DNA from: Algibacter sp. L1A34
GTDB lineage: Bacteria; Bacteroidota; Bacteroidia; Flavobacteriales; Flavobacteriaceae
DNA length: 64,000 nucleotides
Direction of reading: 5' to 3'
Assembly (NCBI RefSeq): GCF_009796805.1
Contig: NZ_CP047029.1
Location: forward strand, 1,994,501-2,058,500
The position numbers were made by a program, and so were the translations under genes. The notes below the pieces were generated by a model. It was not told where the DNA came from, made no database searches, and worked only from the letters and a program-made list of their open reading frames with translations. Shown piece by piece: positions 9,804 through 19,227 of the stretch; position 1 is the first letter of the stretch, and each line of letters starts with the position of its first letter.

Positions 9804-9839
9804 AAAAGGCTTAAAATCTTGAGATTTTAAGCCTTTTTT
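9802..9839. terminator. Bidirectional Rho-independent terminator
   Basis: An 11-bp stem (GGCTTAAAATC at 9808-9818 with its complement at 9823-9833), flanked by A6 on the left and T6 on the right, between the converging aspartyl-protease and DUF1573 genes. Confidence 0.85.
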
Positions 9840-9855
9840 AAAATTATTCTAGAGT

Positions 9856-10272
9856 TTATTGTTGAACAATACTCTTATCTTTTTTTTCTAACACACTTTG
9901 AGTTTTAGAATCTACAACTAGACCTTTAATTTTTAAGGCAACAGTTGGAGTCTCTGCATTAGAAATTACAGTAATTGTTTTTCTAATTGGGTTAACTCGG
10001 TTCGTGTCGTACTTTACTTCAATTACACCCGTTTTTCCTGGCATAATAGGAGCGTCTGGTTTTTTAGGTATAGTACAACCACAACTAGATGATACTTTAG
10101 ATACAATTAATGGCTCATTTCCTGTATTGGTGAATTCAAATTCGCGAACACCATTAGATCCTTTTTGGATAGTACCATAATCGACTGTATCCGATTTAAA
10201 CTCAATTTTAGCTTGTGCATTTACCGAAAAACTTACTAATCCGATAAATAAAATTGTAATAATTTGTTTCAT
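9856..10272 (-). CDS. DUF1573 secreted protein
   Basis: A 138-residue exported protein. The ATG at 10272 opens a clear signal peptide (MKQIITILFIGLVSFSVNAQ); an upstream in-frame ATG at 10311 would put 13 residues before it and is not favoured. The mature part is one immunoglobulin-like DUF1573 domain, recognised by VDYGTIQKGSNGVREFEFTN, SSCGCTIP and the VKYDTN segment. The family is abundant in Bacteroidota and its function is unknown. It stands alone and is transcribed divergently from valS. Confidence 0.9.
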   Translation of the reverse strand: MKQIITILFIGLVSFSVNAQAKIEFKSDTVDYGTIQKGSNGVREFEFTNTGNEPLIVSKVSSSCGCTIPKKPDAPIMPGKTGVIEVKYDTNRVNPIRKTITVISNAETPTVALKIKGLVVDSKTQSVLEKKDKSIVQQ

Positions 10273-10537
10273 GATTTTTTTATTTAATATTCTATAGGTT
10301 ACAATTATCATCCTAAAAACTTAGGATATTTTATTGTCAATAATTTTAAAATCAAGTCAAACATACTCACTTTTTCCATCATCTGCAAAAATAATAGATG
10401 TATTACATGTTTATTAACATATTCAACTTGGTTGAGAGTACTTACAACGTTTTAGTGAATTCATTTAAAAATGCTAAAGTGTATTGTTTTAAAATTTTCA
10501 ATACGGCTTATTGCTTTCACAGAAAAAGAAATATAAG

Positions 10538-10545
10538 TACTTTTG
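10538..10545 (+). promoter_or_regulatory. Candidate valS promoter -7 box
   Basis: TACTTTTG matches the Bacteroidota -7 consensus TAnnTTTG, 30 bases upstream of the chosen valS start. A clear -33 TTTG at the standard spacing is not seen. Confidence 0.5.
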
Positions 10546-10575
10546 CAATTCAATATTCAAAAACTATTCCAAAGT

Positions 10576-13212
10576 ATGCAAATTCCATCAAAATATGATG
10601 CAAGTCAGGTAGAAAGTAAGTGGTACGATTACTGGATGAAAAATAATTATTTTCATTCAACACCAGATGAAAGAGAACCTTACACCATTGTAATCCCTCC
10701 GCCAAACGTTACTGGCGTCTTGCACATGGGGCATATGCTAAACAATACTATCCAAGATGTTTTAATACGTCGTGCTCGTTTATTGGGTAAAAATGCGTGT
10801 TGGGTTCCTGGAACCGATCATGCATCTATTGCTACAGAGGCAAAGGTTGTTGCTAAATTAAAGGAACAAGGTATTGATAAAAACGATTTAACAAGAGAAG
10901 AGTTTTTAGAACACGCTTGGGAATGGACTCATGAATATGGAGGTGTAATTCTAGAGCAGTTAAAAAAACTAGGTTGCTCTTGCGATTGGGATAGAACAAA
11001 GTTTACTATGGACGACGATATGTCTCAAGCAGTAATAAAAGTTTTTATCGATTTACATGAAAAAGGACTTATCTATCGTGGTTACCGTATGGTAAATTGG
11101 GATCCTGAGGCTAAAACAACTTTATCTGATGAAGAGGTTATTCATGAAGAGCGTCAAGGAAATTTATACTATATCAATTATAAAATAGAAGGTAGTGACG
11201 ATGTTTTAACCATTGCAACTACAAGACCAGAAACTATTTTTGGCGATTCTGCTATTTGTATTAATCCTAATGATGAACGTTTTGTTCACTTACGTGGAAA
11301 AAAAGCGATTGTTCCAATTTGTGGAAGAGTAATTCCTATAATTGAAGATGAATATGTCGATTTAGAATTTGGTACAGGTTGTTTAAAAGTAACGCCTGCA
11401 CACGATGAAAATGATAAGGTTTTAGGTGATAAGCACAATTTAGAAGTAATTGATATTTTTAATGAAGATGCTTCTTTAAACAGTTTTGGTTTACAATTTG
11501 AAGGTCAAGACCGTTTTGTAGCCAGAAAAACTGTTGCAAAAGAACTTGAAACTTTAGGTGTTTTAATTAAAACAGAAATACATATTAATAAAGTAGGAAC
11601 TTCTGAAAGAACAAAAGCTGTAATCGAACCGCGTTTAAGTGATCAATGGTTTCTTAAAATGGAAGAGTTGGTAAAACCTGCTATTGAAGCTGTTTTAGGT
11701 GAGAATGCTGAGATAAAGTTATTTCCAAAGAAATTTGAAAACACTTACCGTCACTGGTTGGAAAATATTCGCGATTGGAATATTTCACGTCAGTTACTTT
11801 GGGGACAACAAATTCCAGCCTATTTCTACGGAGATGGAAAAGAAGATTTTGTAGTTGCTGAAAATATAGAATCAGCATTAGAAAAAGCGCAAAAAGTAAC
11901 GAATAACGCAGCTTTAACAACTGCCGATTTACGTCAAGATACCGATGCGTTAGATACTTGGTTTTCGTCTTGGTTATGGCCAATGTCTGTTTTCGATGGT
12001 ATTAGAAACCCTGAAAACGAAGAGATAAAATATTATTACCCAACCAACGATTTGGTTACAGGTCCAGATATTTTATTCTTTTGGGTTGCAAGAATGATTA
12101 TTGCAGGTTACGAATATAAAGATGAAAAACCGTTTAATAATGTATACTTAACAGGTCTAGTTCGTGATAAGCAACGCCGAAAAATGAGTAAAAGTTTAGG
12201 GAACTCTCCAGATGCTTTAAAACTTATTGAGCAATACAGTGCCGATGGTGTTCGTGTTGGACTTTTGTTAAGTTCTGCAGCCGGAAACGATTTAATGTTT
12301 GATGAAACTCTTTGTCAACAAGGGAAAGGTTTCGGGAATAAAATATGGAATGCTTTTAATTTAACCAACCTTTGGGAAGTTAGTGATAGTATTAAGCAAC
12401 CAAACTCTAGTAAAATTGCATTAGAATGGTATGAAGCTAAATTTAGTTCTGCTTTAGTTGAAATTGAAGATCACTTTAGTAAATACCGTTTAAGCGATGC
12501 TTTAATGGCGATTTATAAATTAATTTATGATGATTTCTGCGGATGGTTATTAGAAATTGTAAAGCCGGCATACCAACAACCAATTGATGCAACGACTTAC
12601 CATAAAGTAATGGCTGCTTTTGAAGATAATTTAAAAATATTACACCCATTTATGCCTTTCTTAACGGAAGATATCTGGCAATATATTTCTGAAAGAACAC
12701 CAGATGAGGCTTTAATAGTTTCAAAATGGCCAGAAGCTAAACCTATTAATACGGAGTTGATTGCTCAGTTTGAATTTGCTTCAGAAGTTATTTCTGGAAT
12801 TCGTACTATTAGAAAAGAAAAAAATATAGCTTTTAAAGATGCTATTAGTTTTTCTGTAATTAATAATGAAAACTCAGATACTACATTTGATGAGGTTATT
12901 GCAAAGCTTGGTAATTTAGAGACTTTAGAGTATGTAAAAGAGCCAGTGGAAGGTGCATTAACGTTTAGAGTAAAATCTAACGAGTATTTTATTCCAATGG
13001 ATGGTGCGATTGATGTGGAAGCTGAAATAAAGAAACTTACTGAAGAGTTAAGCTATACTGAAGGTTTTCTTAAATCTGTACAGAAAAAACTTTCTAACGA
13101 ACGTTTTGTAGCCGGTGCTCCAGAACAAGTTATAGCTAATGAACGTAAAAAAGAAGCCGATGCTTTAGCTAAAATTGAAACGTTAAAAGCGAGTTTAGCA
13201 AGTTTGGCATAA
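10576..13212 (+). CDS. valS: Valine--tRNA ligase
   Basis: Charges tRNA-Val in the cytoplasm. The 878-residue protein has the class I signatures HMGH (residues 50-53, in PPPNVTGVLHMGH) and KMSKS (536-540), the CP1 editing domain (TTRPETIFGDSA), and the ValS C-terminal coiled-coil arm (about 810-878, SYTEGFLKSVQKKLSNERFV). The ATG at 10576 (MQIPSKYDAS) is preferred to the one at 10543 because it is the conserved family start and lies downstream of the putative -7 box. It is a single-gene unit followed by a terminator hairpin. Confidence 0.97.
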   Translation: MQIPSKYDASQVESKWYDYWMKNNYFHSTPDEREPYTIVIPPPNVTGVLHMGHMLNNTIQDVLIRRARLLGKNACWVPGTDHASIATEAKVVAKLKEQGIDKNDLTREEFLEHAWEWTHEYGGVILEQLKKLGCSCDWDRTKFTMDDDMSQAVIKVFIDLHEKGLIYRGYRMVNWDPEAKTTLSDEEVIHEERQGNLYYINYKIEGSDDVLTIATTRPETIFGDSAICINPNDERFVHLRGKKAIVPICGRVIPIIEDEYVDLEFGTGCLKVTPAHDENDKVLGDKHNLEVIDIFNEDASLNSFGLQFEGQDRFVARKTVAKELETLGVLIKTEIHINKVGTSERTKAVIEPRLSDQWFLKMEELVKPAIEAVLGENAEIKLFPKKFENTYRHWLENIRDWNISRQLLWGQQIPAYFYGDGKEDFVVAENIESALEKAQKVTNNAALTTADLRQDTDALDTWFSSWLWPMSVFDGIRNPENEEIKYYYPTNDLVTGPDILFFWVARMIIAGYEYKDEKPFNNVYLTGLVRDKQRRKMSKSLGNSPDALKLIEQYSADGVRVGLLLSSAAGNDLMFDETLCQQGKGFGNKIWNAFNLTNLWEVSDSIKQPNSSKIALEWYEAKFSSALVEIEDHFSKYRLSDALMAIYKLIYDDFCGWLLEIVKPAYQQPIDATTYHKVMAAFEDNLKILHPFMPFLTEDIWQYISERTPDEALIVSKWPEAKPINTELIAQFEFASEVISGIRTIRKEKNIAFKDAISFSVINNENSDTTFDEVIAKLGNLETLEYVKEPVEGALTFRVKSNEYFIPMDGAIDVEAEIKKLTEELSYTEGFLKSVQKKLSNERFVAGAPEQVIANERKKEADALAKIETLKASLASLA

Positions 13213-13236
13213 TATTATAGAGTAATAGATTTATTT

Positions 13237-13275
13237 AAAAAGGGTGTTTTGATTTCGGTCAAAATACTCTTTTTT
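13237..13275 (+). terminator. Rho-independent terminator of valS
   Basis: A 16-bp stem with two G-T pairs (13237-13252 with 13259-13274), loop TTTCGG, then a T run, 25 bases after the valS stop. Confidence 0.8.
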
Positions 13276-13535
13276 GTTTTAATATATTAGGATAGGTTAA
13301 AGGTGTTTTAGAGTGTTTTTTGAAAAAAAGGAGTAAGTAGTGTACAAGGTTTGTTTAAAACTCTAAAATTTTATTTCAAATGTTTTAAATGGTTAGAGGC
13401 AAGGTGTGAAAAGAAATAGTTGTAATGATTTAGGAAAAAATATCCTGATTATTAAAATTCTAGAATAATTAAACCATTTATAAGAAATTAAATTGCCTTG
13501 ACGAAATTTCTTCAGAAGTAAAATGAAAAAACGAT
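13276..13535. other. Gene-free spacer
   Basis: About 260 AT-rich bases between the valS terminator and the stop of the acyl-CoA-binding gene. I see no open reading frame with coding character, no repeat and no structured element here. Confidence 0.5.
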
Positions 13536-13802
13536 TTACTCGCGATATAAAAAGTAGTTATCTACAAGTTCAATATAAGTTTCCATAGCTTCACTCTCGC
13601 TAATATTCTTCACCTGAAATAAAGCATTAGTTTTAAAAGCATTGATAATAGGTTTCTTACTTTTTGGGCGACTATAATCGTTTGTTGCTTTTTTGTAATA
13701 GGCGTATAGTTTTAATAACGTATCTGCAGGAAATGGCTCTGTATGCGCATTTACCCGACTTACGGCGTCTTCAAACAGTATTTCTAAGTCTTTGCTAATC
13801 AT
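13536..13802 (-). CDS. Acyl-CoA-binding protein
   Basis: An 88-residue protein of the ACBP family, small helical proteins that bind long-chain acyl-CoA esters. Family features are the LLKLYAYYKKATN segment with its ligand-contacting tyrosines and lysine, a basic stretch where eukaryotic members have the conserved RPG...KWDAW segment (here weakened to a Lys-rich sequence), and a C-terminal amphipathic helix (SESEAMETYIELVDNYF). The ATG at 13802 (MISKDLEIL) overlaps the end of the psd gene by eight bases; the upstream in-frame ATG at 13838 lies well inside psd. Its place after psd and cdsA suggests a role in lipid supply. Confidence 0.8.
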   Translation of the reverse strand: MISKDLEILFEDAVSRVNAHTEPFPADTLLKLYAYYKKATNDYSRPKSKKPIINAFKTNALFQVKNISESEAMETYIELVDNYFLYRE

Positions 13803-14451
13803 TAATTTCTGCAATAATACTTTCGCCTCCGCGAACAACTTGATTAAGTTCTACTTTAATTTTAGTGTCCAAAGGTAAGAATAAATCAACTCTTGAACCA
13901 AATTTAATAAAACCAGAATCGGCGCCTTGTATGGCTTTATCGTCTACTTTTGCGTAGTTTACAATACGTTTAGCTAAAGCTCCAGCAATTTGTCTGTACA
14001 ATACCTTTCCGTAGGTCTCGTTTTCAACAACTACTGTTGTACGTTCATTTTCTTCACTCGCTTTTGGGTGCCATGCTACTAAAAATTTACCGGGATGATA
14101 TTTACTAAAAATAATATTTCCAGCAATAGGATAACGTGTTACATGTACATTTATTGGAGACATAAAAACGCTGACTTGTAATCGTTTTTCTTTAAAAAAT
14201 TCTTTTTCAAAAACTTCTTCTATAACTACAACTTTACCATCTACAGGAGAAACTACTGTTTTTGGGTCTGCTACTGTTTTACGCTTTGGGTTTCTAAAAA
14301 ATTGAAGTACTATTATTAAAAAAGCTAATACAGTAATCATTAATGCAATTCTAAGCCATGAGATAGCTATAAAATTATCAATTAATAGAAATAGTGCCAC
14401 GACTAAAATTAGTGTGATAACTATAATTTTATTTCCTTCTTTATGAAACAT
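13795..14451 (-). CDS. psd: Phosphatidylserine decarboxylase family protein
   Basis: Makes phosphatidylethanolamine from phosphatidylserine. At 218 residues it is the short form found in Bacteroidota and many other bacteria. Two N-terminal membrane helices (about 10-50) precede the catalytic part with VVSPVDGKVV, the HVTRYP and YHPGKF segments, and FIKFGSRVDLFLP, where the Gly-Ser pair is the self-cleavage site that yields the pyruvoyl cofactor. It overlaps the upstream cdsA gene by 11 bases and the downstream ACBP gene by eight. Confidence 0.94.
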   Translation of the reverse strand: MFHKEGNKIIVITLILVVALFLLIDNFIAISWLRIALMITVLAFLIIVLQFFRNPKRKTVADPKTVVSPVDGKVVVIEEVFEKEFFKEKRLQVSVFMSPINVHVTRYPIAGNIIFSKYHPGKFLVAWHPKASEENERTTVVVENETYGKVLYRQIAGALAKRIVNYAKVDDKAIQGADSGFIKFGSRVDLFLPLDTKIKVELNQVVRGGESIIAEIND

Positions 14452-15262
14452 AGTGCAAAATTCTTAAAAACAAATATATAAAAGGTGCTGCAAATATAAT
14501 ACTATCTAATCGATCTAATAGGCCACCATGCCCAGGCATTATGGTTCCACTATCTTTTACTTTAGCTTGGCGCTTAAATTTAGACTCTATTAAATCGCCC
14601 AAAGTACCTGTAACACTTACAATTATACTTAACATAAGCCAATGCGTCGAGTTTAAGGTTTTTGTGCAACTTGCAATAAAAAAACTTGCTATACAGGCAA
14701 AAAAGAGGCCTCCTAAAAAGCCTTCTACTGTTTTTTTAGGTGATATTTTTTCGAAAAGCTTCTGTTTTCCAAAGTTTTTCCCGACCAAATAGGCGAAAGT
14801 ATCGTTTACCCAAACTAAAATAAAGGAGCCTAATAAAATATTAGGATTGTAGCTTTTAAAATAATGAGCAATTAAAAATAAGAATGAAAACCCACTTGTG
14901 ATATAAAACGTGGTGAGTAAAAAACGTTTTGAGATAAATAGTGGAATGGTTTTTCTTGAAAATAAATCTCGTATTAAAAACAGTAAAACGAAAATGGTGA
15001 GTACTGTAAATATCCGAATGAATTCGTCTGCGGCAACATGTTTAACTTGAAAATGTTTAAAGTAGGCTATTAATCCAAAAATAAAAATAAATATAAAATA
15101 TGGAATTTTACTTTTCAGCTGAATCAATTTTAAGAATTCATTCATACTAATTAGTCCAAAAACAAATAGAAGTACGGTTATAGATTGCTCAAACCATAAA
15201 CAAGTAATAAGTATTACAACATAAAGCAAGCCTGAAAATGATCGGGTAATGGTTTCTTTCAT
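14441..15262 (-). CDS. cdsA: Phosphatidate cytidylyltransferase
   Basis: Integral membrane enzyme that makes CDP-diacylglycerol from phosphatidic acid and CTP, the precursor of all phospholipids. The 273-residue protein has about eight membrane helices. The C-terminal family signature runs from TLGDLIESKFKRQAKVKDSG to MPGHGGLLDRLDSIIFAAP. WVNDTFAYLVGKNFGKQKLF and SPKKTVEGFLGG are also typical. The gene is coupled to psd, so two consecutive steps of phospholipid synthesis are made together. Confidence 0.96.
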   Translation of the reverse strand: MKETITRSFSGLLYVVILITCLWFEQSITVLLFVFGLISMNEFLKLIQLKSKIPYFIFIFIFGLIAYFKHFQVKHVAADEFIRIFTVLTIFVLLFLIRDLFSRKTIPLFISKRFLLTTFYITSGFSFLFLIAHYFKSYNPNILLGSFILVWVNDTFAYLVGKNFGKQKLFEKISPKKTVEGFLGGLFFACIASFFIASCTKTLNSTHWLMLSIIVSVTGTLGDLIESKFKRQAKVKDSGTIMPGHGGLLDRLDSIIFAAPFIYLFLRILHYVS

Positions 15263-15355
15263 GTGCTTTTAATTATGGTTTTTTATAACAACACATGTAA
15301 TATACATAACAGTTCTCTTTTGTGCAATTAAGATTTTAATCATAGACGATTTAGC

Positions 15356-15964
15356 TTATAAATCTTCTAGAAGTAATAGGTATAAGTTTTTAGCACTGCT
15401 ACCATAGGTTAAAAAATCTTTGTCATCCTGAGTCTTAAACTGTTTAATTGTAGTAATATTAGTAGGGATTTTTTGACGATTTTTAGATTTAATACCTCGT
15501 AAACCTTCGCCAATATTTTCTACCATTTGGCTTGTGGTACCAAATACAACAAAGTTTAAAGGTAGTTCGTTAAGTTTCTTCTCAAAGATTTGATTGGATG
15601 AAATTAGTAAAGAACCATCGTTAGCAATCAGGTTTTCACAAGTAGTTAAAAAATAGGTGGATTCACTTATCACTCTTGTCGATTTTAAAGACGAATTTTT
15701 AAACTTGTCTTTTAAGTTTGGATCAAGAAGCAATACTTTCTTAGAATCCCAGGCATTTTCTTCAACTATGTTTTGAAGATTTTGAAAAACTTCCGATAAA
15801 TTTTCACAATACAGAAATTTACCGCCATTAGCTTTAAAGTTTATAGTAAACCTTTCGTCTATTGGCAACTTTACTTCAGGCATATATCTGCCTCGATCCG
15901 CGGATTTTATATCCTCGGTTTTTTTGTCAGCTTTTAAACCAAAAAATTTTCTAAAAAGACTCAT
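15356..15964 (-). CDS. LUD domain protein
   Basis: A 202-residue cytoplasmic protein of the LUD (lactate utilisation, LutB/LutC-like) family, recognised by the C-terminal half with LIANDGSLLISSNQ, LNFVVFGTTSQMVENIGEGL and the end DDKDFLTYGSSAKNLYLLLLEDL. True lactate-utilisation operon partners are absent; instead it sits between ftsH and cdsA. That context argues against simple transfer of a lactate role, and the function in this clade is open. Confidence 0.8.
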   Translation of the reverse strand: MSLFRKFFGLKADKKTEDIKSADRGRYMPEVKLPIDERFTINFKANGGKFLYCENLSEVFQNLQNIVEENAWDSKKVLLLDPNLKDKFKNSSLKSTRVISESTYFLTTCENLIANDGSLLISSNQIFEKKLNELPLNFVVFGTTSQMVENIGEGLRGIKSKNRQKIPTNITTIKQFKTQDDKDFLTYGSSAKNLYLLLLEDL

Positions 15965-16012
15965 TTAGCTGGGTGCTATTAACTGTTTTTTTTGAGAGAA
16001 TTATCAAATATA

Positions 16013-16052
16013 AAAAATCTTAAATTAACCATACGATTAATTTAAGATTTTT
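16013..16052 (-). terminator. Terminator of ftsH
   Basis: A perfect 16-bp stem (16013-16028 with 16037-16052) with an eight-base loop and a T-rich 3' side on the minus strand, 20 bases after the ftsH stop. Confidence 0.75.
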
Positions 16053-16071
16053 GTTTAAGGTTAACAGTTTT

Positions 16072-18021
16072 TTAGGAAATAATATCAGGTCTACTTATCG
16101 GTTCTTCTTTAAGAAAAGTACGTTCTCCAAATATTTTTTCTAAATTATCTTTGAAAATAACCTCTTTTTCAAGAAGAACTTCTGCAAGTTCTGTAAGTTT
16201 ATCTTTATTTTCTTCGAGTAAAGCTATAGCACGTTGATATTGTTTTTCAATAATATCTGAAATTTCATTATCAATTAATTCTGCTGTTTGCTCACTATAA
16301 GGTTTAGTAAAACCATATTCGCTTTGACCAGAATCGTAATATGTTAAGTTTCCAATTTTTTCACTAAGACCATAGATAGTAACCATGGCTCTAGCCTGTT
16401 TTGTAACTTTTTCTAAATCACTTAAAGCACCAGTAGATATTTGATTGAAAATAACTTTTTCTGCAGCACGACCACCAAGAGCAGCACACATTTCGTCTAG
16501 CATTTGTTCTGGACGAACAATTAAACGTTCTTCTGGTAAATACCAAGCAGCACCTAAAGAACGACCACGAGGCACAATAGTAACTTTTACTAAAGGTGCA
16601 GCATGTTCTAACATCCAACTTACAGTAGCGTGACCGGCTTCGTGGAATGCTACAGCGCGTTTTTCGCTAGGTGTAATTATTTTGTTTTTCTTTTCTAGAC
16701 CGCCAATAATTCTATCAACAGCATCTAAAAAGTCTTGTTTGTCAACTGCTTTTTTACCATTTCTGGCAGCAATTAAAGCAGCTTCGTTACAAACGTTAGC
16801 TATATCTGCTCCAGAGAATCCTGGTGTTTGTTTCGATAAGAAATCTAAATCTAATCCTGGTTCTTTTTTCAAAGGACGCAAGTGTACTTCAAAAATCTCT
16901 TTACGTTCACGAACATCTGGTAAATCAACAAAAATTTGTCTATCAAAACGTCCAGCACGCATTAAAGCTTTATCTAAAATATCGGCTCTGTTGGTTGCAG
17001 CAATAACAATTACGTTTGTATTGGTACCAAAACCATCCATCTCAGTTAATAACTGGTTCAAAGTATTTTCACGCTCATCATTACTTCCTGACATGGCATT
17101 TTTACCTCTGGCACGACCAATAGCATCAATTTCATCTATAAAAATAATTGAAGGCGATTTTTCTTTGGCTTGTTTAAATAAATCTCGAACACGAGATGCA
17201 CCTACACCAACAAACATTTCAACAAAATCTGAACCCGATAAAGAGAAAAATGGCACTTTAGCTTCACCGGCAACGGCTTTAGCTAATAAGGTTTTACCTG
17301 TTCCAGGAGGGCCAACTAGCAATGCTCCTTTTGGTATTTTTCCACCAAGAGTTGTATATTTCTCAGGGAATTTAAGGAAGTCTACAATTTCTTGTACTTC
17401 TTCTTTAGCACCTTCTAAACCAGCCACATCTTTAAAAGTTGTTTTAACTTCTGTGTTCTCGTCAAAAAGTTTTGCTTTAGATTTTCCTATGTTGAAAATT
17501 TGTCCGCCTGCTCCACCACCGGCGCCACCAGACATTCTACGCATAATGAATACCCAAACACCAATAAGTAAAATAAATGGTAAAATCCCCATTAATAAAT
17601 TACTCCAGTCGTTAGTTTCTGTATCAAACTTTACAACAGGTTTTGTTGCTAAAGTGGCTGTAGCTGTGTTTAATTCATTTTCAAAATTTTGTAAGTCACC
17701 AAATTCAAATTTGTAATTAGGTAATTTAGTTGCCGAAGGAATAAAAGTTTCTGGTGTAGAATTTTTATGAATTTCCTTTTCTTGAGCTTCTTTGGTTAAA
17801 TATACTTTTGCAACTCGTGTGTTTTTTATAATATCAACACGTGCTACATCTCCATCTTTTAAGTATTTAAAAAAATCTGATGGTGTAGTAATATTACCTT
17901 CTTGATAATTTGCGCCACTAAACAGTTGAAACCCTAAAAATAGAGCGATTATAATTCCGTAAATCCAATAGGGACTGAATTTAGGCTTCTTTTCTTTTAC
18001 GTTTTTTTTATCTTTTGCCAT
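16072..18021 (-). CDS. ftsH: ATP-dependent zinc metalloprotease FtsH
   Basis: Membrane-anchored AAA+ protease that degrades misfolded membrane proteins and selected soluble ones. The 649 residues comprise membrane helices at about 18-36 and 141-161 around a periplasmic domain, a Gly-rich stretch at 165-173, the AAA module with Walker A GPPGTGKT (237-244), Walker B IIFIDEID (292-299) and second-region-of-homology arginines (355-361), and the M41 protease with HEAGH (His460, Glu461, His464) and the third zinc ligand in ALSDLEKV. It follows rsfS by nine bases in the same unit. Confidence 0.98.
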   Translation of the reverse strand: MAKDKKNVKEKKPKFSPYWIYGIIIALFLGFQLFSGANYQEGNITTPSDFFKYLKDGDVARVDIIKNTRVAKVYLTKEAQEKEIHKNSTPETFIPSATKLPNYKFEFGDLQNFENELNTATATLATKPVVKFDTETNDWSNLLMGILPFILLIGVWVFIMRRMSGGAGGGAGGQIFNIGKSKAKLFDENTEVKTTFKDVAGLEGAKEEVQEIVDFLKFPEKYTTLGGKIPKGALLVGPPGTGKTLLAKAVAGEAKVPFFSLSGSDFVEMFVGVGASRVRDLFKQAKEKSPSIIFIDEIDAIGRARGKNAMSGSNDERENTLNQLLTEMDGFGTNTNVIVIAATNRADILDKALMRAGRFDRQIFVDLPDVRERKEIFEVHLRPLKKEPGLDLDFLSKQTPGFSGADIANVCNEAALIAARNGKKAVDKQDFLDAVDRIIGGLEKKNKIITPSEKRAVAFHEAGHATVSWMLEHAAPLVKVTIVPRGRSLGAAWYLPEERLIVRPEQMLDEMCAALGGRAAEKVIFNQISTGALSDLEKVTKQARAMVTIYGLSEKIGNLTYYDSGQSEYGFTKPYSEQTAELIDNEISDIIEKQYQRAIALLEENKDKLTELAEVLLEKEVIFKDNLEKIFGERTFLKEEPISRPDIIS

Positions 18022-18030
18022 GTCTTTTTT

Positions 18031-18402
18031 TTAGTAACTCGTTTCTATAGCTGTCATTTTCGCATCTCCCCAAAGGCTTTCAATATCGTAGTATTCTCTA
18101 ATTTGTTTCTGAAAAACATGTACTACAACATTTACATAATCCATTAACACCCATTCGGCATTATCTAAGCCTTCAGTGTGCCATGGATGATCTTTAAGTT
18201 CTTTGCTTACTTTTTTCTGAACAGAATTTACTATAGCGCTTACTTGTGTATTTGAAGTCCCCTCGCAAACTATAAAGTAGTCACAAACCGTGTTTTCAAT
18301 TTCTCGTAAATCTAGTATATTTATTTCTTTTCCTTTAACTTCTTCAATTCCACTGATTATTACAGATATTAATTGGTCTGAGTTTATATTTTGTTTCGCC
18401 AT
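18031..18402 (-). CDS. rsfS: Ribosome silencing factor
   Basis: A 123-residue RsfS/Iojap-family protein that binds ribosomal protein uL14 and blocks subunit joining when nutrients fall. Family hallmarks are GKEINILDLREIENTVCDYFIVCEGTS (start of the domain), WHTEGLDNAEWVLMDYVNVVVHVF and the end REYYDIESLWGDA. The gene is first in the rsfS-ftsH unit and is divergent from birA; the 93-base gap between them must hold both promoters. Confidence 0.96.
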   Translation of the reverse strand: MAKQNINSDQLISVIISGIEEVKGKEINILDLREIENTVCDYFIVCEGTSNTQVSAIVNSVQKKVSKELKDHPWHTEGLDNAEWVLMDYVNVVVHVFQKQIREYYDIESLWGDAKMTAIETSY

Positions 18403-18495
18403 TAATTTTATTTAATTTGTGCAAAGTTATTATTTTTTTAGTTCTTTATGGTTTAAAATAATCATAAGATTTTATAGTACTGCAATAACTTCCAT

Positions 18496-19227
18496 ATGCG
18501 AATAATCAAACTTGATGCCACCAATTCCACAAATAGCTATTTACGCGAACTAATTAGCAAAGGGAAAGTGGATGATTTTACTGTTGTTTCAACAAAAAAA
18601 CAAACCAAAGGCCGTGGGCAAATGGGGACAGTCTGGGAGTCTAGTACGTCCAAAAACCTTACGTTTAGTGTGTTTAAGGATGTTTCGTTTCTTGAGATGG
18701 AGCAGTGCTTTTATATTAGTATGGTTACGGCTTTAGCGGCTTTAAAAACTTTGAAGGAATTGGCTATTCCTAAATTAAGTGTGAAATGGCCTAACGACAT
18801 TTTGTCAGAAAATAAAAAAGTTTGCGGAGTTTTAATTGAAAATGTCATAAAACAAAGTCAGTTACAAGGCTCAATAATAGGAATTGGCTTAAATGTTAAT
18901 CAAACCGATTTCGAAAATCTACCAAAAGCATCATCTTTAAAATCAATATCTGGTAAATTTTTTGTTTTAGATGAAGTGTTAGTGGCGTTAATTTTAAATT
19001 TGAAATATTACTTCGGAATTTTAGAAGCTGGTAATTTGAAGGTTTTGAAGGACGAGTATGAAACCAATTTGTTTCGAAAAGATAAACCTTCAACATTTAA
19101 AGATGCTGAAGGTTTAATGTTTTCTGGTTTTATAACTGGAATTTCTTCTGATGGAAAACTTGAAGTTTTGCTAGAAGATGAAATTATAAAAACATTCGAT
19201 TTAAAAGAAATTTCACTGCTATATTAA
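18496..19227 (+). CDS. birA: Biotin--[acetyl-CoA-carboxylase] ligase
   Basis: Attaches biotin to the carrier protein of acetyl-CoA carboxylase and related enzymes. The 243 residues hold the catalytic domain only: the biotinyl-AMP loop appears as KGRGQMGTVWES and the KWPNDI motif is intact. There is no N-terminal helix-turn-helix, so this is a monofunctional ligase and not a BirA-type repressor. Its stop overlaps the end of the converging SRPBCC gene by four bases. Confidence 0.94.
   Translation: MRIIKLDATNSTNSYLRELISKGKVDDFTVVSTKKQTKGRGQMGTVWESSTSKNLTFSVFKDVSFLEMEQCFYISMVTALAALKTLKELAIPKLSVKWPNDILSENKKVCGVLIENVIKQSQLQGSIIGIGLNVNQTDFENLPKASSLKSISGKFFVLDEVLVALILNLKYYFGILEAGNLKVLKDEYETNLFRKDKPSTFKDAEGLMFSGFITGISSDGKLEVLLEDEIIKTFDLKEISLLY

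Noticed and set aside
10398-10598. A 66-codon frame before valS
   Set aside because: It overlaps the putative valS promoter and start and has no coding character.
16682-17716. A 344-codon open frame on the plus strand opposite ftsH
   Set aside because: It lies wholly antisense to the conserved AAA core of ftsH, its translation is rich in Ser, Lys and Phe with no family resemblance, and ftsH is unmistakable.
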